NCBI RefSeq assembly: GCF_000092065.1 | Contig: NC_009366.1 | Span: forward strand, 56,001-120,000 | DNA from: Ostreococcus lucimarinus CCE9901 | Lineage: Eukaryota > Chlorophyta > Mamiellophyceae > Mamiellales > Bathycoccaceae | DNA length: 64,000 nucleotides | Reading direction: 5' to 3' | Made by a program: the position numbers and the translations under genes | Part shown: one piece after another, positions 55,117-64,000 of the stretch | Numbering within the stretch: position 1 is the first letter of the stretch | Layout: each line of letters opens with the position of its first letter | The notes under the pieces: model-generated | What the model was told of the DNA's origin: nothing | Seen by the model: the letters and a program-made list of their open reading frames with translations, nothing else | The model's database searches: none

Positions 55117-56925
55117 ATGGCGAGCGGCACGATCCACTACAAGTTTAAGAGCGCGAAGACGTTCGATACGCTGGCGTTCGATGGGTCGTTCATCGCGGTG
55201 AGCGAGCTGAAGCGGCTGATCAGCGAGAAGAAGGGATTGGGGAAGGATCACGCGTGCGAACTGGTGCTGACGAACGCGCAAGATGGGAATGAGTACGACG
55301 ATGAGAGCGCGTTGGTGTGGAAGAATACGTCGGTGATCGTGCGACGCGTGCCGTCGATGAAACAAGCGGCGGTGGGGAGCGCGCAGGGGAGCGAAGTGGC
55401 GAAGAAGGTGGTGTACGTGGCGCCGCCGGACGCTTCGCAGATTCCGTCGAGAAACGTGTCGCGGAGATTACAGATGAATTTGAACAAGATCACGAAGACG
55501 GACGCGGGAGAGGAAGACGGTGGAGGGGATAATCCGTTGGCGAACATGGCGAGGGAACAGGCGCAGCAGTGGGAGAGCGAGAAGATGGCGGCGAACGCGG
55601 CGGCGGCGAGCGCGGGCCGAGGAGGACGAGGCGGAGGACGCGGGGCGGGACGCCGGAGCGATGGACCACCGGGACCGGGATACATTTGTTTCAAGTGTAA
55701 TCAAGGCGGTCACTGGATTCAAGACTGTCCTTTGGCCGCAGATTCGACTGTGGAAATCGTGCGCACGAAGCACGCGTACGGGATTCCGCAGACAAAGTTA
55801 GAGGCGACGACGGGCGGGATTTTAGTCGCACCCACCGGTGAGTCCGCGCAGATGGTGGCCGCGGAAGATGAATTCCAGAAGATGTTCGGTTTCTTGAACG
55901 ATCGCGGGAAAGAACCGTTGGCTTTAGGGAACGGCGAAGAGACGCTCGCTCTCGGTGACGGCGGTGAAGGCGAAGGCGGCGAAACTGGAGCTCCGCCTGC
56001 GGAAGAACCCGTCGAAGAGGCGGCACCGGTGTTGCCTCCGGGATTTGTGCCACCTATGCCCATGGGTCCGCCGCCGCCGGGCGCGCAGAAGCGAGATCTC
56101 GCGCCAGTCATGGACCCGATGACGAACATAGACGAGCTCGACCCGATGGGCATCATGTCCATGGATACGTCCATAGAGGGCTTGAAGAAGATGGCTGAAG
56201 ATTTGAAAAAGCAAAAGGACTTGTTGGATGCAGGTAATTTGTGGGGAACCGCACCGCCGATGACGGCTCCACCGATGCCCGCCATGCCACCGCCGCCGAG
56301 CGGGGCGCGAGACGTGCCCTCGGGACCACCGGTGTTCGAGGAAGAGGAAGACACGGTGGTAATGTTGGCCGGTGAAGATGACCCGGAGCCCGAGCCGCAG
56401 CGTGAAGTCGAGGAGGATCGCGAGCCAGACGCGGATAATCCTCGACGAGGGCAACGAGCGCCACTGCCGCCACCGGCTATGAAATCAGCGCCGCCGCCGC
56501 CGCCTCCTGTGATTCCCGAAAACATTGCCAAGGCGCACGAAGAAGCGATGAAATCGCGCGGCGGTGGTCGACGAACGCGTCATGAGTCGCGCGAGCCAGG
56601 ACCACGGTTTGGTGCTGGAGCGCCCTCGCGTCGACGTGGTCGCGCCGAATCGCGAGAACCGACGGCGAAGCGAGACGACTCGCGAGACGCTCCATCAAAG
56701 CGCGCTCGTGGAACCGACACGCCACAGCAACAGTTAGAGTGGGAGACTGTCAAACGAGAAAACGGTAGCGATAGTAACTTTTCGCGCGATAACTCTGCGG
56801 ATAATTTGACGAAAGCTGGCGGCACCACCCGTCCACGACGCTCTCGCGGCGGACGCAACAGAGGCGGACGTGGTCGCAGTAGAGGCGGGAGCGGTGGCAC
56901 TGGCGTCATGGCTCGAATAGGATAA
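55117..56925 (+). CDS. RBBP6/Mpe1-like DWNN-domain protein without RING
   Basis: A 602-residue protein. The N-terminal DWNN ubiquitin-like domain (about 4-80) starts GTIHYKFKSAKTFDTLAFDG and ends SVIVRRVP. A CCHC zinc knuckle follows near residue 190 (CFKCNQGGHWIQDC), then AYGIPQTKLE. RBBP6 and yeast Mpe1 next carry a RING; here the equivalent region is acidic and Pro-rich (PPPPGAQKR, PPPSGARD) with no Cys/His pattern. The C-terminus is Arg/Ser/Gly-rich (SRGGRNRGGRGRSRGG). Mpe1/RBBP6 is a subunit of the pre-mRNA cleavage and polyadenylation factor. The retained DWNN and knuckle fit that role, while E3 activity looks lost. Confidence 0.88.
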   Translation: MASGTIHYKFKSAKTFDTLAFDGSFIAVSELKRLISEKKGLGKDHACELVLTNAQDGNEYDDESALVWKNTSVIVRRVPSMKQAAVGSAQGSEVAKKVVYVAPPDASQIPSRNVSRRLQMNLNKITKTDAGEEDGGGDNPLANMAREQAQQWESEKMAANAAAASAGRGGRGGGRGAGRRSDGPPGPGYICFKCNQGGHWIQDCPLAADSTVEIVRTKHAYGIPQTKLEATTGGILVAPTGESAQMVAAEDEFQKMFGFLNDRGKEPLALGNGEETLALGDGGEGEGGETGAPPAEEPVEEAAPVLPPGFVPPMPMGPPPPGAQKRDLAPVMDPMTNIDELDPMGIMSMDTSIEGLKKMAEDLKKQKDLLDAGNLWGTAPPMTAPPMPAMPPPPSGARDVPSGPPVFEEEEDTVVMLAGEDDPEPEPQREVEEDREPDADNPRRGQRAPLPPPAMKSAPPPPPPVIPENIAKAHEEAMKSRGGGRRTRHESREPGPRFGAGAPSRRRGRAESREPTAKRDDSRDAPSKRARGTDTPQQQLEWETVKRENGSDSNFSRDNSADNLTKAGGTTRPRRSRGGRNRGGRGRSRGGSGGTGVMARIG

Positions 56926-56968
56926 TGCATACAGGGCGTTGATCAATACACCACACCATACTACTACG

Positions 56969-57895
56969 CTAAAACTCTGCTCTCACTCGCCTCCTATGTT
57001 CGGCTAATGGCATCTGTGTGCGAATTGAATCGACTAGAGCGAGGTCAATTTCAGCCACCGCGATGCCGACCTCGTTCGATGGATCATCCATCTTCGCCAC
57101 AATTCGCCCCCATGGATCGATCACCATGGCGTGCCCGTAGCTTTCTCTCGTTTCCCCGTGCTTACCTGCTTGCGCGGCCGCGACGACGTAACATTGCGTT
57201 TCAATCGCTCTCGCTCTTAGGAGAACTTCCCAGTGAGCTTGGCCCGTGGATTTCGTGAACGCACTCGGCACACAGATGACGTCCGCTTCGTGTTCGAATC
57301 GTAGCGCCTGATACACGTCCGGAAATCGTAAATCATAACATATCGACGCCCCAACTTTACCAAACGTCGTATCATACGAAGCCAACGTCGTCCCGGCGCG
57401 CGTGTAATCGCTCTCGCGCATCCCGCCGCCATCAACGCCCACCGCGGCGTCGGTATCGAATAAATGAATTTTACGGTACACATCTCCACTGATTTCTCCC
57501 GATCGAGGATCGATCATGACGTGCGAATTGAATCGTTTCCTCCCGTCGCCGTCCCGCTCGGCGTAGCCGCCCAAACTCATCCAAAGCCCATACTCCTTCG
57601 CCAGCGCGCAACAAGCGCGCACGATGGGCCCATCCAGAGGCTCGGCGTACGACGCGTCCGTCGCACCGATGCGCGCGAACGCTTCGGGCAAAAATAGCGC
57701 CTCGCACGCTTCGGCTTTCGCGCGTTTGCAGAGCTCGGTGACTGTCTGCAGATTGTGCTGAAAGTCAGCCGTGGACGTCATTTGCGCGCACGCGATGCGA
57801 TGCCGACCGCGTGGCATGACGACGCGATGTTGTTTCGAGCCTCCGGACGATGACGCGGTGCGAGAAGACGCGATGACGACGCGCTGAAGACGCAT
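56969..57895 (-). CDS. NIT1: Nitrilase-family amidase, NIT1 type (deaminated glutathione amidase)
   Basis: A 308-residue carbon-nitrogen hydrolase. The Glu-Lys-Cys triad is complete: LPEAFARIG, YRKIHLFD, SICYDLRFPDVYQ. HWEVLLRARAIETQCYVVAA and SYGHAMVIDPWGRIVA complete the fold. NIT1-type enzymes repair deaminated glutathione. The N-terminus (residues 1-35, Ser/Arg-rich) may be an organelle transit peptide. The ATG used is 57895; in-frame upstream sequence lacks an ATG. The gene converges on the RBBP6-like gene with 43 bp between stops. Confidence 0.88.
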   Translation of the reverse strand: MRLQRVVIASSRTASSSGGSKQHRVVMPRGRHRIACAQMTSTADFQHNLQTVTELCKRAKAEACEALFLPEAFARIGATDASYAEPLDGPIVRACCALAKEYGLWMSLGGYAERDGDGRKRFNSHVMIDPRSGEISGDVYRKIHLFDTDAAVGVDGGGMRESDYTRAGTTLASYDTTFGKVGASICYDLRFPDVYQALRFEHEADVICVPSAFTKSTGQAHWEVLLRARAIETQCYVVAAAQAGKHGETRESYGHAMVIDPWGRIVAKMDDPSNEVGIAVAEIDLALVDSIRTQMPLAEHRRRVRAEF

Positions 57896-57993
57896 AGTGA
57901 CGACTTCGCGCGAGAAGCAGCGGCGCTGCAACTAAACGGTGTTCGTGAACATGACAATATGGTAGGGACTGACTAATAATGAGAGCGGTGAGC

Positions 57994-59265
57994 TCACACC
58001 ACGCTACCGGATTTGAGGTCGTACGCACCGTCGGATGGACGCACGGACTCCGGGGTGAAGACGCCGCCGCGAAACGCTGAGCTCACGGGACTAAACGGAA
58101 CGCCTTCGCGCGATCCCGGTTTGCACCGAGCGCGGAAGCGTAACTCGATGCTCACACGACCCTTTATGGCATCTTTACGCGCGGCGACGGCGTCGGCGGC
58201 ACCGTTGCGAAGGTCTCGCTTATCCTCCGGCATCCACTGACCGGCGCCGTGCCACATGTCGAAGGAATCGAATATCATGTACGGCGCCGTGATCCACACG
58301 TGCTCGTCGCTCGGCTGAAGTTCGGGCGAACCACGAGTCATATAATTTGGATCTTGTTGCTCGAATTTGTCCTCCTTCTTCTTCGTGCTAAACGCTTGCA
58401 TCACCATTGGCGCCGCGCTCATCGGGTTGGCTTTGATTTTGTCCATCGTCTCCTTAAACTGACTCCCCGCCGTCTTCTTCGCATCGTCTTCTACGTTATC
58501 CTCCGGCCGGCGCACATCGTACGTCCACTCTCGAGCACCACCGTCGCGCGGAAGCAGCACGACCAAGGGCTTATCCCACGCTTGCCCGGTGGGATCCCGC
58601 GGCGACCTCAACAACCACACGTTGTAATAACGATAACTGTACTCCTCGCTCTTCTCCATACCGCTCGTCATCCACCCCGGGCTCTTATAATCGATCGCAT
58701 CCGGATCACGATGCAGCCGTCCGAGAGGATTATACTTGCTCATGATGAAATCCTCCTTTGTTCGTCGTTGCATAAAATCAATCGCTCGGTCGTAATACTT
58801 TGGCTCGTTGACAAACGCGACGCCGTTCAACACCTCCCCTCCGTGCTCGGGTGAGCACTCCTCCGGAAACGCCTCCTCCAGCAGCGCCTTCCCAGCTTCG
58901 AAAGCTTCGGGCCACAGCGTGTGATGCCCGGCGTTCTTATTCTTGACGCCAATTTTATCCCATCCCGCGTCGACGACGCTCAGCAGCTTTTGCAACTTTT
59001 CGCTCTTCGGGTCGATGATGCTCACGAATCGCTCCGCCTTGGCGTCTTTGATCGCCTGTTTCGCCGCGTCGTTGATGGCGACGACTTTATCTACGCTCCC
59101 GTCTTTGTACGGGATCGAGGCGACGCGCGTGCGGGCGTCGGGGGTGATCGGCGTCGCCGACTCGGGCGCAGTGGATAACGCTGCGCGCGCGACCGGGACA
59201 GCGCGCGCGCGTCGCGGTGCGGGCGAATGCGCGACCGACACGGGAGCGAGTGCGATAGTGAGCAT
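57994..59265 (-). CDS. Predicted plastid protein of unknown function
   Basis: A 423-residue protein not assigned to a family. Residues 1-45 (LTIALAPVSVAHSPAPRRAR then Ala/Ser/Thr-rich) look like a plastid transit peptide. The mature part is hydrophilic and aromatic-rich: KNAGHHTLWPEAFEAGKALL, EEYSYRYYNVWLLRSPRDPT, MIFDSFDMWHGAGQWMPEDK. A charged helix (KKTAGSQFKETMDKIKANP) is followed by a Met/Pro segment. No membrane helix or catalytic motif stands out. Codon use matches real genes and the frame is long and undisturbed, so it is very likely expressed. Confidence 0.65.
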   Translation of the reverse strand: MLTIALAPVSVAHSPAPRRARAVPVARAALSTAPESATPITPDARTRVASIPYKDGSVDKVVAINDAAKQAIKDAKAERFVSIIDPKSEKLQKLLSVVDAGWDKIGVKNKNAGHHTLWPEAFEAGKALLEEAFPEECSPEHGGEVLNGVAFVNEPKYYDRAIDFMQRRTKEDFIMSKYNPLGRLHRDPDAIDYKSPGWMTSGMEKSEEYSYRYYNVWLLRSPRDPTGQAWDKPLVVLLPRDGGAREWTYDVRRPEDNVEDDAKKTAGSQFKETMDKIKANPMSAAPMVMQAFSTKKKEDKFEQQDPNYMTRGSPELQPSDEHVWITAPYMIFDSFDMWHGAGQWMPEDKRDLRNGAADAVAARKDAIKGRVSIELRFRARCKPGSREGVPFSPVSSAFRGGVFTPESVRPSDGAYDLKSGSVV

Positions 59266-59417
59266 CGTGCGCGCGTCTTGGCGGGACGTCGGCGACGACG
59301 ACGACGACAACGACGACGGCGACGCGCCGCAATGTATCGACGCGCGCGCGGCGCTCGGCGGGCGAATTCGGTAACTGTTTTACATTCAATACGGGGTGAT
59401 TTCGTGCGCGTCTAAAA

Positions 59418-60758
59418 CTATTGGTGCTCGTCCTCGGTCATGTCGCCTTCTTCGGGTTCGTCGGATTCGGATGCGTCAGCTTCGGCGGCTTGTGCTTCGT
59501 CTTCGGCGGCTTCGGCTTCGGCTTCTCGCGACGCCGTCGCTTGATTGTCCAACCATTGTATGATTTGATTCGCGCTGAGTTCGGGATGGAGGCTTTTCAT
59601 CACGTGAACCATCGTTGGACGCGGACGAACTAGAACCATCTCGTGCGCGTCGGTGTGATTCTGCGCGAAGCGATAGTCGCGTTTTCGCTCTGGGTGCTCG
59701 AAGACGTTTTGCATACACTTGGCGCAAAGATCAAAGCCCATGAACTCGGAATCCTTGCACTCGGCGCATTGATACCTCGGACCAACGATGGGATACACAC
59801 CACAGAAATCGCACCCGACGCCGAAATGCGTGAAAGTTTCGTGATCAAAGACCAGAGTACGCGCGCCGCCAACGTCAATGTGCGTCGAAGTGGAGACGGT
59901 TTCATCCTTTGCGTCGACGTCGTCAACGTCGCCTTCCACATTCGCCTTTAGCTCAGCCTCGCGCTCGAGCGCCACTAAACACTCCGCTAGTGCTTGGTCG
60001 CACCGTTTTCTCGACGCATCGACGAAGTCCTTCGGGTACGCGCTCTCTATGTCTTCCTTGAGCGAAAAAATCACGCGAGTCGGAGGTCGTGTCCCGCCGC
60101 AAAAGCACCACTCGTTCCCTTCACCCGCTTTCGCTGTCAGCGCGTCCGCGTGCGCTCGCTCGTAGAGCGTTCCACACTGTTGACAAACCACGGGCCGACT
60201 CGCGAGCTCACCGCACGAAACGACCTCCGTTCGCGATGGACAACAGCACGCGTGAAAAGCGGCGACGCCTTCGCCCGCGCTCGCGTCAAACATCCGCATC
60301 TCTTCAAACATCCCCCCGCACTCGGTCTCCTCTAGCGCCTTCAAAACCACATCTGCCATATCACGGTCGTCATCAACCACGCCGACGACGCTCGCGTCGA
60401 ACGAGATGAGCTTCGATCGCGCGTCGTCGTTCGCCGCCGCCGCGACGACGCACACCTCAAATTTGGGGCTCTTGTGTCCCCGCTCCACGTCCTCCTTTCG
60501 AGCCTCTTTCAGTCGCTCACAGAACGCGCGCGGGTCGCACCACATGTGATGATTCTCCAGCGCGCGCGACAGCGCGGGAAGCGCGGTGAATTCATTGCGA
60601 CAAAGGGCGCAGGTGGATTCACCGAGAGAACTCATGCTGCAGTGAGTGCACCATAAACACGCGACGTGACCGCATGGGAGCGCTGCGGGCTTGACGCAGA
60701 GCTCGCGACAGACGGGACATTGCTTGTCCGCGACGCCGTGCGCGCGTGAGGCGGACAT
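59418..60758 (-). CDS. RING and ZZ zinc-finger E3 ligase, PRT1-like
   Basis: A 446-residue protein. The N-terminal RING (about 14-58: CPVC, LPCGHVACLWC, CALC) is followed by a Cys-rich middle (CCCPSR, VVCQQCGTLYERAHADA, WCFCGG) that may be a decayed second RING. A ZZ finger near 320-360 reads CDFCGVYPIVGPRYQCAECK, then FDLCAKC. The tail is Glu/Ala-rich. The RING plus ZZ combination matches plant PRT1, the N-degron ligase for aromatic N-termini, which has two RINGs. The ZZ domain would recognise the degron. The target specificity is inferred only from architecture. Confidence 0.8.
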   Translation of the reverse strand: MSASRAHGVADKQCPVCRELCVKPAALPCGHVACLWCTHCSMSSLGESTCALCRNEFTALPALSRALENHHMWCDPRAFCERLKEARKEDVERGHKSPKFEVCVVAAAANDDARSKLISFDASVVGVVDDDRDMADVVLKALEETECGGMFEEMRMFDASAGEGVAAFHACCCPSRTEVVSCGELASRPVVCQQCGTLYERAHADALTAKAGEGNEWCFCGGTRPPTRVIFSLKEDIESAYPKDFVDASRKRCDQALAECLVALEREAELKANVEGDVDDVDAKDETVSTSTHIDVGGARTLVFDHETFTHFGVGCDFCGVYPIVGPRYQCAECKDSEFMGFDLCAKCMQNVFEHPERKRDYRFAQNHTDAHEMVLVRPRPTMVHVMKSLHPELSANQIIQWLDNQATASREAEAEAAEDEAQAAEADASESDEPEEGDMTEDEHQ

Positions 60759-60905
60759 GCGGCGCGATGTGGCGCGGCGGGCGAGCGGCGGCGAGCGGGA
60801 CAACGACACCGCGGACGGCGGAAGAATGATTCACAACGGTGGCTTTAAAATGTCTACGGTGTGCGATAAAGAATGATATTTTTATGGTCGGGTGGGTTGG
60901 TTCGG

Positions 60906-62000
60906 TCACGCGCGCGCGGTGGCGATGGTGGCGGTGGTGGCGCGAGCGGTTCGACGCGCGCGGGTCGCCGGCGGTCCCGCGCGCGTCGCCGCGCCGCTCG
61001 GTTTCGACCGCTTCTTCGCCTTCGTCGCCCCATCGTCGGTTTCAGTTTTGATTTCCGTTTTGATGGCGGTTTTAAGCTGAAGTTTGGGCACGAAGGCGGT
61101 GGTGCGACCGCCGACTTCGATGAACTTAATCGCGTCTCCGTTGACTTTCGCTCCGCCGGTTTTCCCCCAGCGATGGTGGAACAACCAGTCGTCTGGAAAC
61201 AAATCGTGGTCAGAGTTTGCCTCGCACGCTACTTTGACGACTTCTGTGACGCGAAATCTAATCGCTTCGAGCTGCGTCGAGCTCAACTCGTTCGCTCGAG
61301 TCTCCGGATGCACTCGCGCTCGGTATAAAATTTCTACGCTCGACGAAACCAATATTCTCAATGTCAATCAAACGCCGAGTCATTCGAGAAAACGCCTCGC
61401 GATCGCGATCGCTCGATTCGACGCACCGTCCGCCATCCAATTCCCTATCCCAGCGATCACCTTCTGGTCCATGATGGCCGTCTTTATCGGCGCGCTCCTT
61501 CGTCGCCATAGCGCCGCGAACGCCTCCTCGTTCGGCATCTCCAACAGCGGATCCGGCCCGAGTTGGCCGATCACCTCCGCGACGTCCGCGACGAGTTTGA
61601 TCTTTCCAAACCTTCTCGGGTCTACGAACGCGAGCTCGACGCCGTTCTCGAACGCGACGACGAGCTTGGCGAACCGCGGCGGCCAGTCGCCCGTTCCGCT
61701 CGCCTTGCTATTGTAATACTGAATCCCATCGATTCCTCGCGCCACGAACGCCCCCGTCATCCCGAAGTGAAAGCACGGAACGAGCGCGTCGTTCCCGTCG
61801 AGCTGCCACCACAACTGCTTACCGTGGCGCTTACTGTGGGTGATTTTCCGTCCCGAGAGCGCGCGCTCAAACTGTCCCGATGCGACGTCGACAAAAACTT
61901 TGTCGTCGATGATGGGTCGATGGACGCGCGAGATCGGGGATCCGATCGCGAGGTCGTGCACCAGGCGACGAGCTTTTTCGACCTCGGGAAGCTCGGGCAT
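60906..62000 (-). CDS. FPG1: Formamidopyrimidine-DNA glycosylase (plant-type Fpg)
   Basis: Exon 1 is 61427-62000, intron 61334-61426 (93 bp, the shortest in the window), exon 2 is 60906-61333, giving 333 residues. The start is fixed by MPELPEVEKARR: after Met removal, Pro2 is the catalytic nucleophile, with Glu3 beside it. The join gives GIGNWMADEILYRARVHP, the conserved helix-two-turn-helix. The zinc finger of bacterial Fpg is absent and replaced by FIEVGGRTTAFVP, as in plants. The C-terminus is a Lys/Arg/Ala tail, possibly for nuclear retention. It removes oxidised purines (8-oxoguanine, Fapy) in base excision repair. The branch site is ATTGAC here, the only non-CTGAC case. Confidence 0.92.
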
Positions 62001-62104
62001 CGCGCGGGCGAGCGCGGACGAGGCGCGAAGTGCGAGCGTCGACGCCGCCGAGAGCGAAGGAGGCGAGAAGGGAGCGAGCGCGACTATTCGACTATTCAAT
62101 CAAT

Positions 62105-63076
62105 TTACAATCCATTATCGACGAGCCAGCGTTCGATGCGCGCGGCGGCGATTTCCCAATCGGCGTCTAACATGACATCGTGCGCGAGCGAGGGCTCGAC
62201 GACGAGCTCGGCGCGCGGGGCGAACCAGCTCGCGGTTTCCTCCAAGCCTTCGCGGTCGACGACGAAATCGAGCGCGCCGCCGAGCACCAACACCGGAACG
62301 TCCGCGTTTCGAGAACCCGCCGCGGGCTTTTGCACGGGAAGCTCTTCTTTCAGGGCTTTCAAGTCTAACATTCGAAGCTCGCTCGAGGCGTTGATCTTCG
62401 CCGCGAAGCGGGCGACGTCTTCGTCGCTCAGACTCGGCGAAAAGAAACACTCTCGACACAACCGCGGATTGGTCCCGAACGCCTTCGTGATGAAGGCGTA
62501 CGTGATTTTCAAACTCGTCCACAAATCTCTCTTCAAGAATCGCTTCACCATCTCCCCGTTCCCGCTCGGCGGCACGCTCGCGAGCAAGCCGAGCCCGGAC
62601 ACCTCGACGTCGCCGTCGGCGACCATCTTTTGCGCCACCAATCCCCCGAACGAGTGTCCAAACACCACCGGCGCTGGACCTTCGTCCTCGTCTCCTCGCG
62701 CGCTTCGCACGACTTCGCCGACGTCGCGCGCGTGGCTCGCCAGCGTCCCCGCCGTCGCCGCGCCCGGCGTCGTCCCGCTCGCGCCGTGTCCCCGCAGCGA
62801 CACCGACGTCGTCTCGCGTCCGCGCGCGTTGAAGTATCCCGCGAAGTGCTCCTCGTAGCACCACGCGGCGTGATACGAGCCGTGCACGAACACCAGCGGC
62901 GCTGGCGCGGTCGTCGGCGTCGGCGCGGTCGTCGTCGGCGACGCGCGCGCGACCTCGAGCTCGACGCCGTCGGACGTCGTGAACGCCGCGCGCGCGCGCC
63001 GACGCGCGCGACGCGATTCGCGCGGCGCGGCGCGGCGCTCGAGCGCCGTCGGCGTCGCGCGAGGCGCCGCGCGCAT
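62105..63076 (-). CDS. Alpha/beta-hydrolase, probably plastid-targeted
   Basis: A 323-residue hydrolase with an Arg/Ala-rich transit-like N-terminus (first 32 residues). The fold markers are LVFVHGSYHAAWCYE (oxyanion), SLRGHGASG, nucleophile Ser in GHSFGG, acid in GALDFVVDREG and the final His in SLAHDVML. It looks like the lipase/esterase group used in plastid lipid or pigment ester turnover, but the substrate is unknown. Its stop lies 104 bp upstream of the Fpg start, same strand. Confidence 0.8.
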   Translation of the reverse strand: MRAAPRATPTALERRAAPRESRRARRRARAAFTTSDGVELEVARASPTTTAPTPTTAPAPLVFVHGSYHAAWCYEEHFAGYFNARGRETTSVSLRGHGASGTTPGAATAGTLASHARDVGEVVRSARGDEDEGPAPVVFGHSFGGLVAQKMVADGDVEVSGLGLLASVPPSGNGEMVKRFLKRDLWTSLKITYAFITKAFGTNPRLCRECFFSPSLSDEDVARFAAKINASSELRMLDLKALKEELPVQKPAAGSRNADVPVLVLGGALDFVVDREGLEETASWFAPRAELVVEPSLAHDVMLDADWEIAAARIERWLVDNGL

Positions 63077-63539
63077 GGCGCGTCGAGCGGCGCGCGCGAC
63101 GGCGCTCGAGCGCGCGTCGCGAAAAAGCGCGCGCCGAGTGACGCGTCGCGCACGTTGCAACTTGGACGGGGACGGGAATTTGACTCGAGTCACGAACCAT
63201 CGAGTCCCCTTTTTTTACCCAGCCTGCCAGTACTGTTTACCCACTCGTGTCGGAAAAATTCTCAACATGGCATTTCTCTTCAGTGAGATAAAAAGTTTTG
63301 AAACGTTTTTACATACTTACTGTGATTTAGAGGGATGAGTCTGAAAATCGCGATTTATAAGTGCGGGCATTTTTGCCCGTCGCGGGCATTTTTGCCCGTC
63401 GCGTCATTCACTGATTGATTGGATTCATTCGCGCGCGGGTGGACCCATTCCGTTGGCTGAAAGTGAGAGGCGCGTGAGATGAAAAGAACGAGGGTGGCTA
63501 GGCTACTGCGTCTAATGGCTGCGCGGCGCGTCGCGCGCG
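63077..63539. other. Intergenic region with paired hairpins
   Basis: A 463-bp AT-richer gap. Two tandem copies of GCGGGCATTTTTGCCCGTC lie at 63363-63381 and 63382-63400. Each can fold as GGGCA-TTT-TGCCC. No coding or tRNA-like gene was seen. Confidence 0.45.
63363..63400. repeat. Two tandem 19-bp inverted repeats
   Basis: The unit GCGGGCATTTTTGCCCGTC is present twice without a spacer. Each unit forms a perfect 5-bp GC-rich stem with a T-rich loop. The arrangement is very regular against the surrounding sequence. Confidence 0.9.
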
Positions 63540-64000
63540 CTAGGATGTCGGCGTCGCGAGTTCGATCGAAACGGCGCCGGAGTCGCGAATCGCGGGCCGA
63601 CGCGCGGGAGCGAAGACGCGCACGCACGCCAGGGCGTGCGAGACGCCGGACTCGTAGTTGACTTCACGGCAGAGAGGACACTGGTGCGACACTCGCATCC
63701 ACGGAAGGAGACAATCGGCGTGAAAAGTGTGAGAGCAAGGAAGCTGCGCGAGTTCGCCGACGGCGAGCGAATCGCGACAGACGCCGCATTCGCGGTCGTC
63801 TGCGAGCGGGCGCACGGCGAGCAACGCTCGCGCTTCTCGATCCGCGGCGTCGAATGCGGCGACGAGGAGGCGTTCTTCGATTTCGTCGACTTCGTCGACG
63901 CGAATTTGAGGTCCCCGGCGCAAGAGCCACCGAAGGGCGATGTCGGCGCGCGTCGCGAGCGTCGCCTCGTCGTCGTCGTCGTCGCGTCTACTCTCCTCAG
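63540..64000 (-). CDS. RING-H2 E3 ligase (partial, N-terminus beyond right edge)
   Basis: The minus-strand frame is open from the right window edge to the stop at 63540 (about 153 residues visible). A RING-H2 finger is complete: CGVCRDSL, LPCSHTFHADCLLPWM, CPLC. An acidic run (Asp/Glu) and a helix (IDEVDEIEERLL-like region) precede it, and an Arg/Ala/Pro tail follows. It is probably a membrane or cytosolic ubiquitin ligase of the RNF126/RHA type; no substrate can be named. Confidence 0.72.
   Translation of the reverse strand, partial: EESRRDDDDDEATLATRADIALRWLLRRGPQIRVDEVDEIEERLLVAAFDAADREARALLAVRPLADDRECGVCRDSLAVGELAQLPCSHTFHADCLLPWMRVSHQCPLCREVNYESGVSHALACVRVFAPARRPAIRDSGAVSIELATPTS

Overview
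The window looks like a stretch of nuclear chromosome from a green picoalga of the Mamiellales, most likely Ostreococcus or a close relative. It is GC-rich and very gene-dense, with about 48 protein genes in 64 kb, intergenic gaps mostly under 300 bp and many head-to-head pairs. Gene content is green-lineage eukaryotic: isoamylase 3, PsbY, PsbM, PetN, MsrA, mitochondrial complex I subunits, TBP, CDK8, BUB1 and AP-4 epsilon. I reconstructed 13 short introns (93-560 bp). Most lie near the 5' end of the gene, start with GTGCG-type donors and carry an almost invariant ACTGAC branch site 20-45 nt before the acceptor.

Layout. 1-11.8 kb: partial DNA methylase, GLYR-type reductase, alpha/beta hydrolase, isoamylase 3, prefoldin 3, MsrA, WW/DEAD-box helicase, an aquaporin-like channel and an unknown protein. 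12-21 kb: PPR protein, a secreted unknown, a family-16 methyltransferase, a small thylakoid-lumen protein, a kinase/PP2C fusion and a type II DnaJ. 21-32 kb: nuclear PsbM, a duplicated promoter block with telo-boxes, a LysM protein, NDUFS1, a START-like protein, a secreted beta-helix protein, a 5'-nucleotidase-like protein and a 5S rRNA gene. 32-44 kb: coiled-coil protein, NDUFS5, CDK8 and TBP back to back, a five-module PsbY polyprotein, AP-4 epsilon, a DOT1-like methyltransferase and nuclear PetN. 44-64 kb: BUB1-like kinase, RING/Di19 protein, ankyrin protein, RRP3/DDX47 helicase, mTERF and SURF1 back to back, a membrane protein, an RBBP6/Mpe1-like protein, NIT1 amidase, a plastid unknown, PRT1-like E3, Fpg glycosylase, a second hydrolase and a RING protein cut by the right edge.

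How genes relate. There are no operons, but several divergent pairs may share promoters: CDK8/TBP (both RNA polymerase II machinery), mTERF/SURF1 (both probably mitochondrial), kinase-PP2C/DnaJ, isoamylase/prefoldin and the START protein/NDUFS1. Two proteins normally encoded in the plastid genome, PsbM and PetN, are nuclear here with bipartite transit peptides. Together with PsbY and a small lumen protein they give four thylakoid proteins in about 27 kb. In all four, as in NDUFS1, the first exon encodes targeting sequence only.

Limits: exon joins, starts and family names rest on reading the sequence alone. In several genes I used the first plausible ATG and not a longer non-ATG extension.
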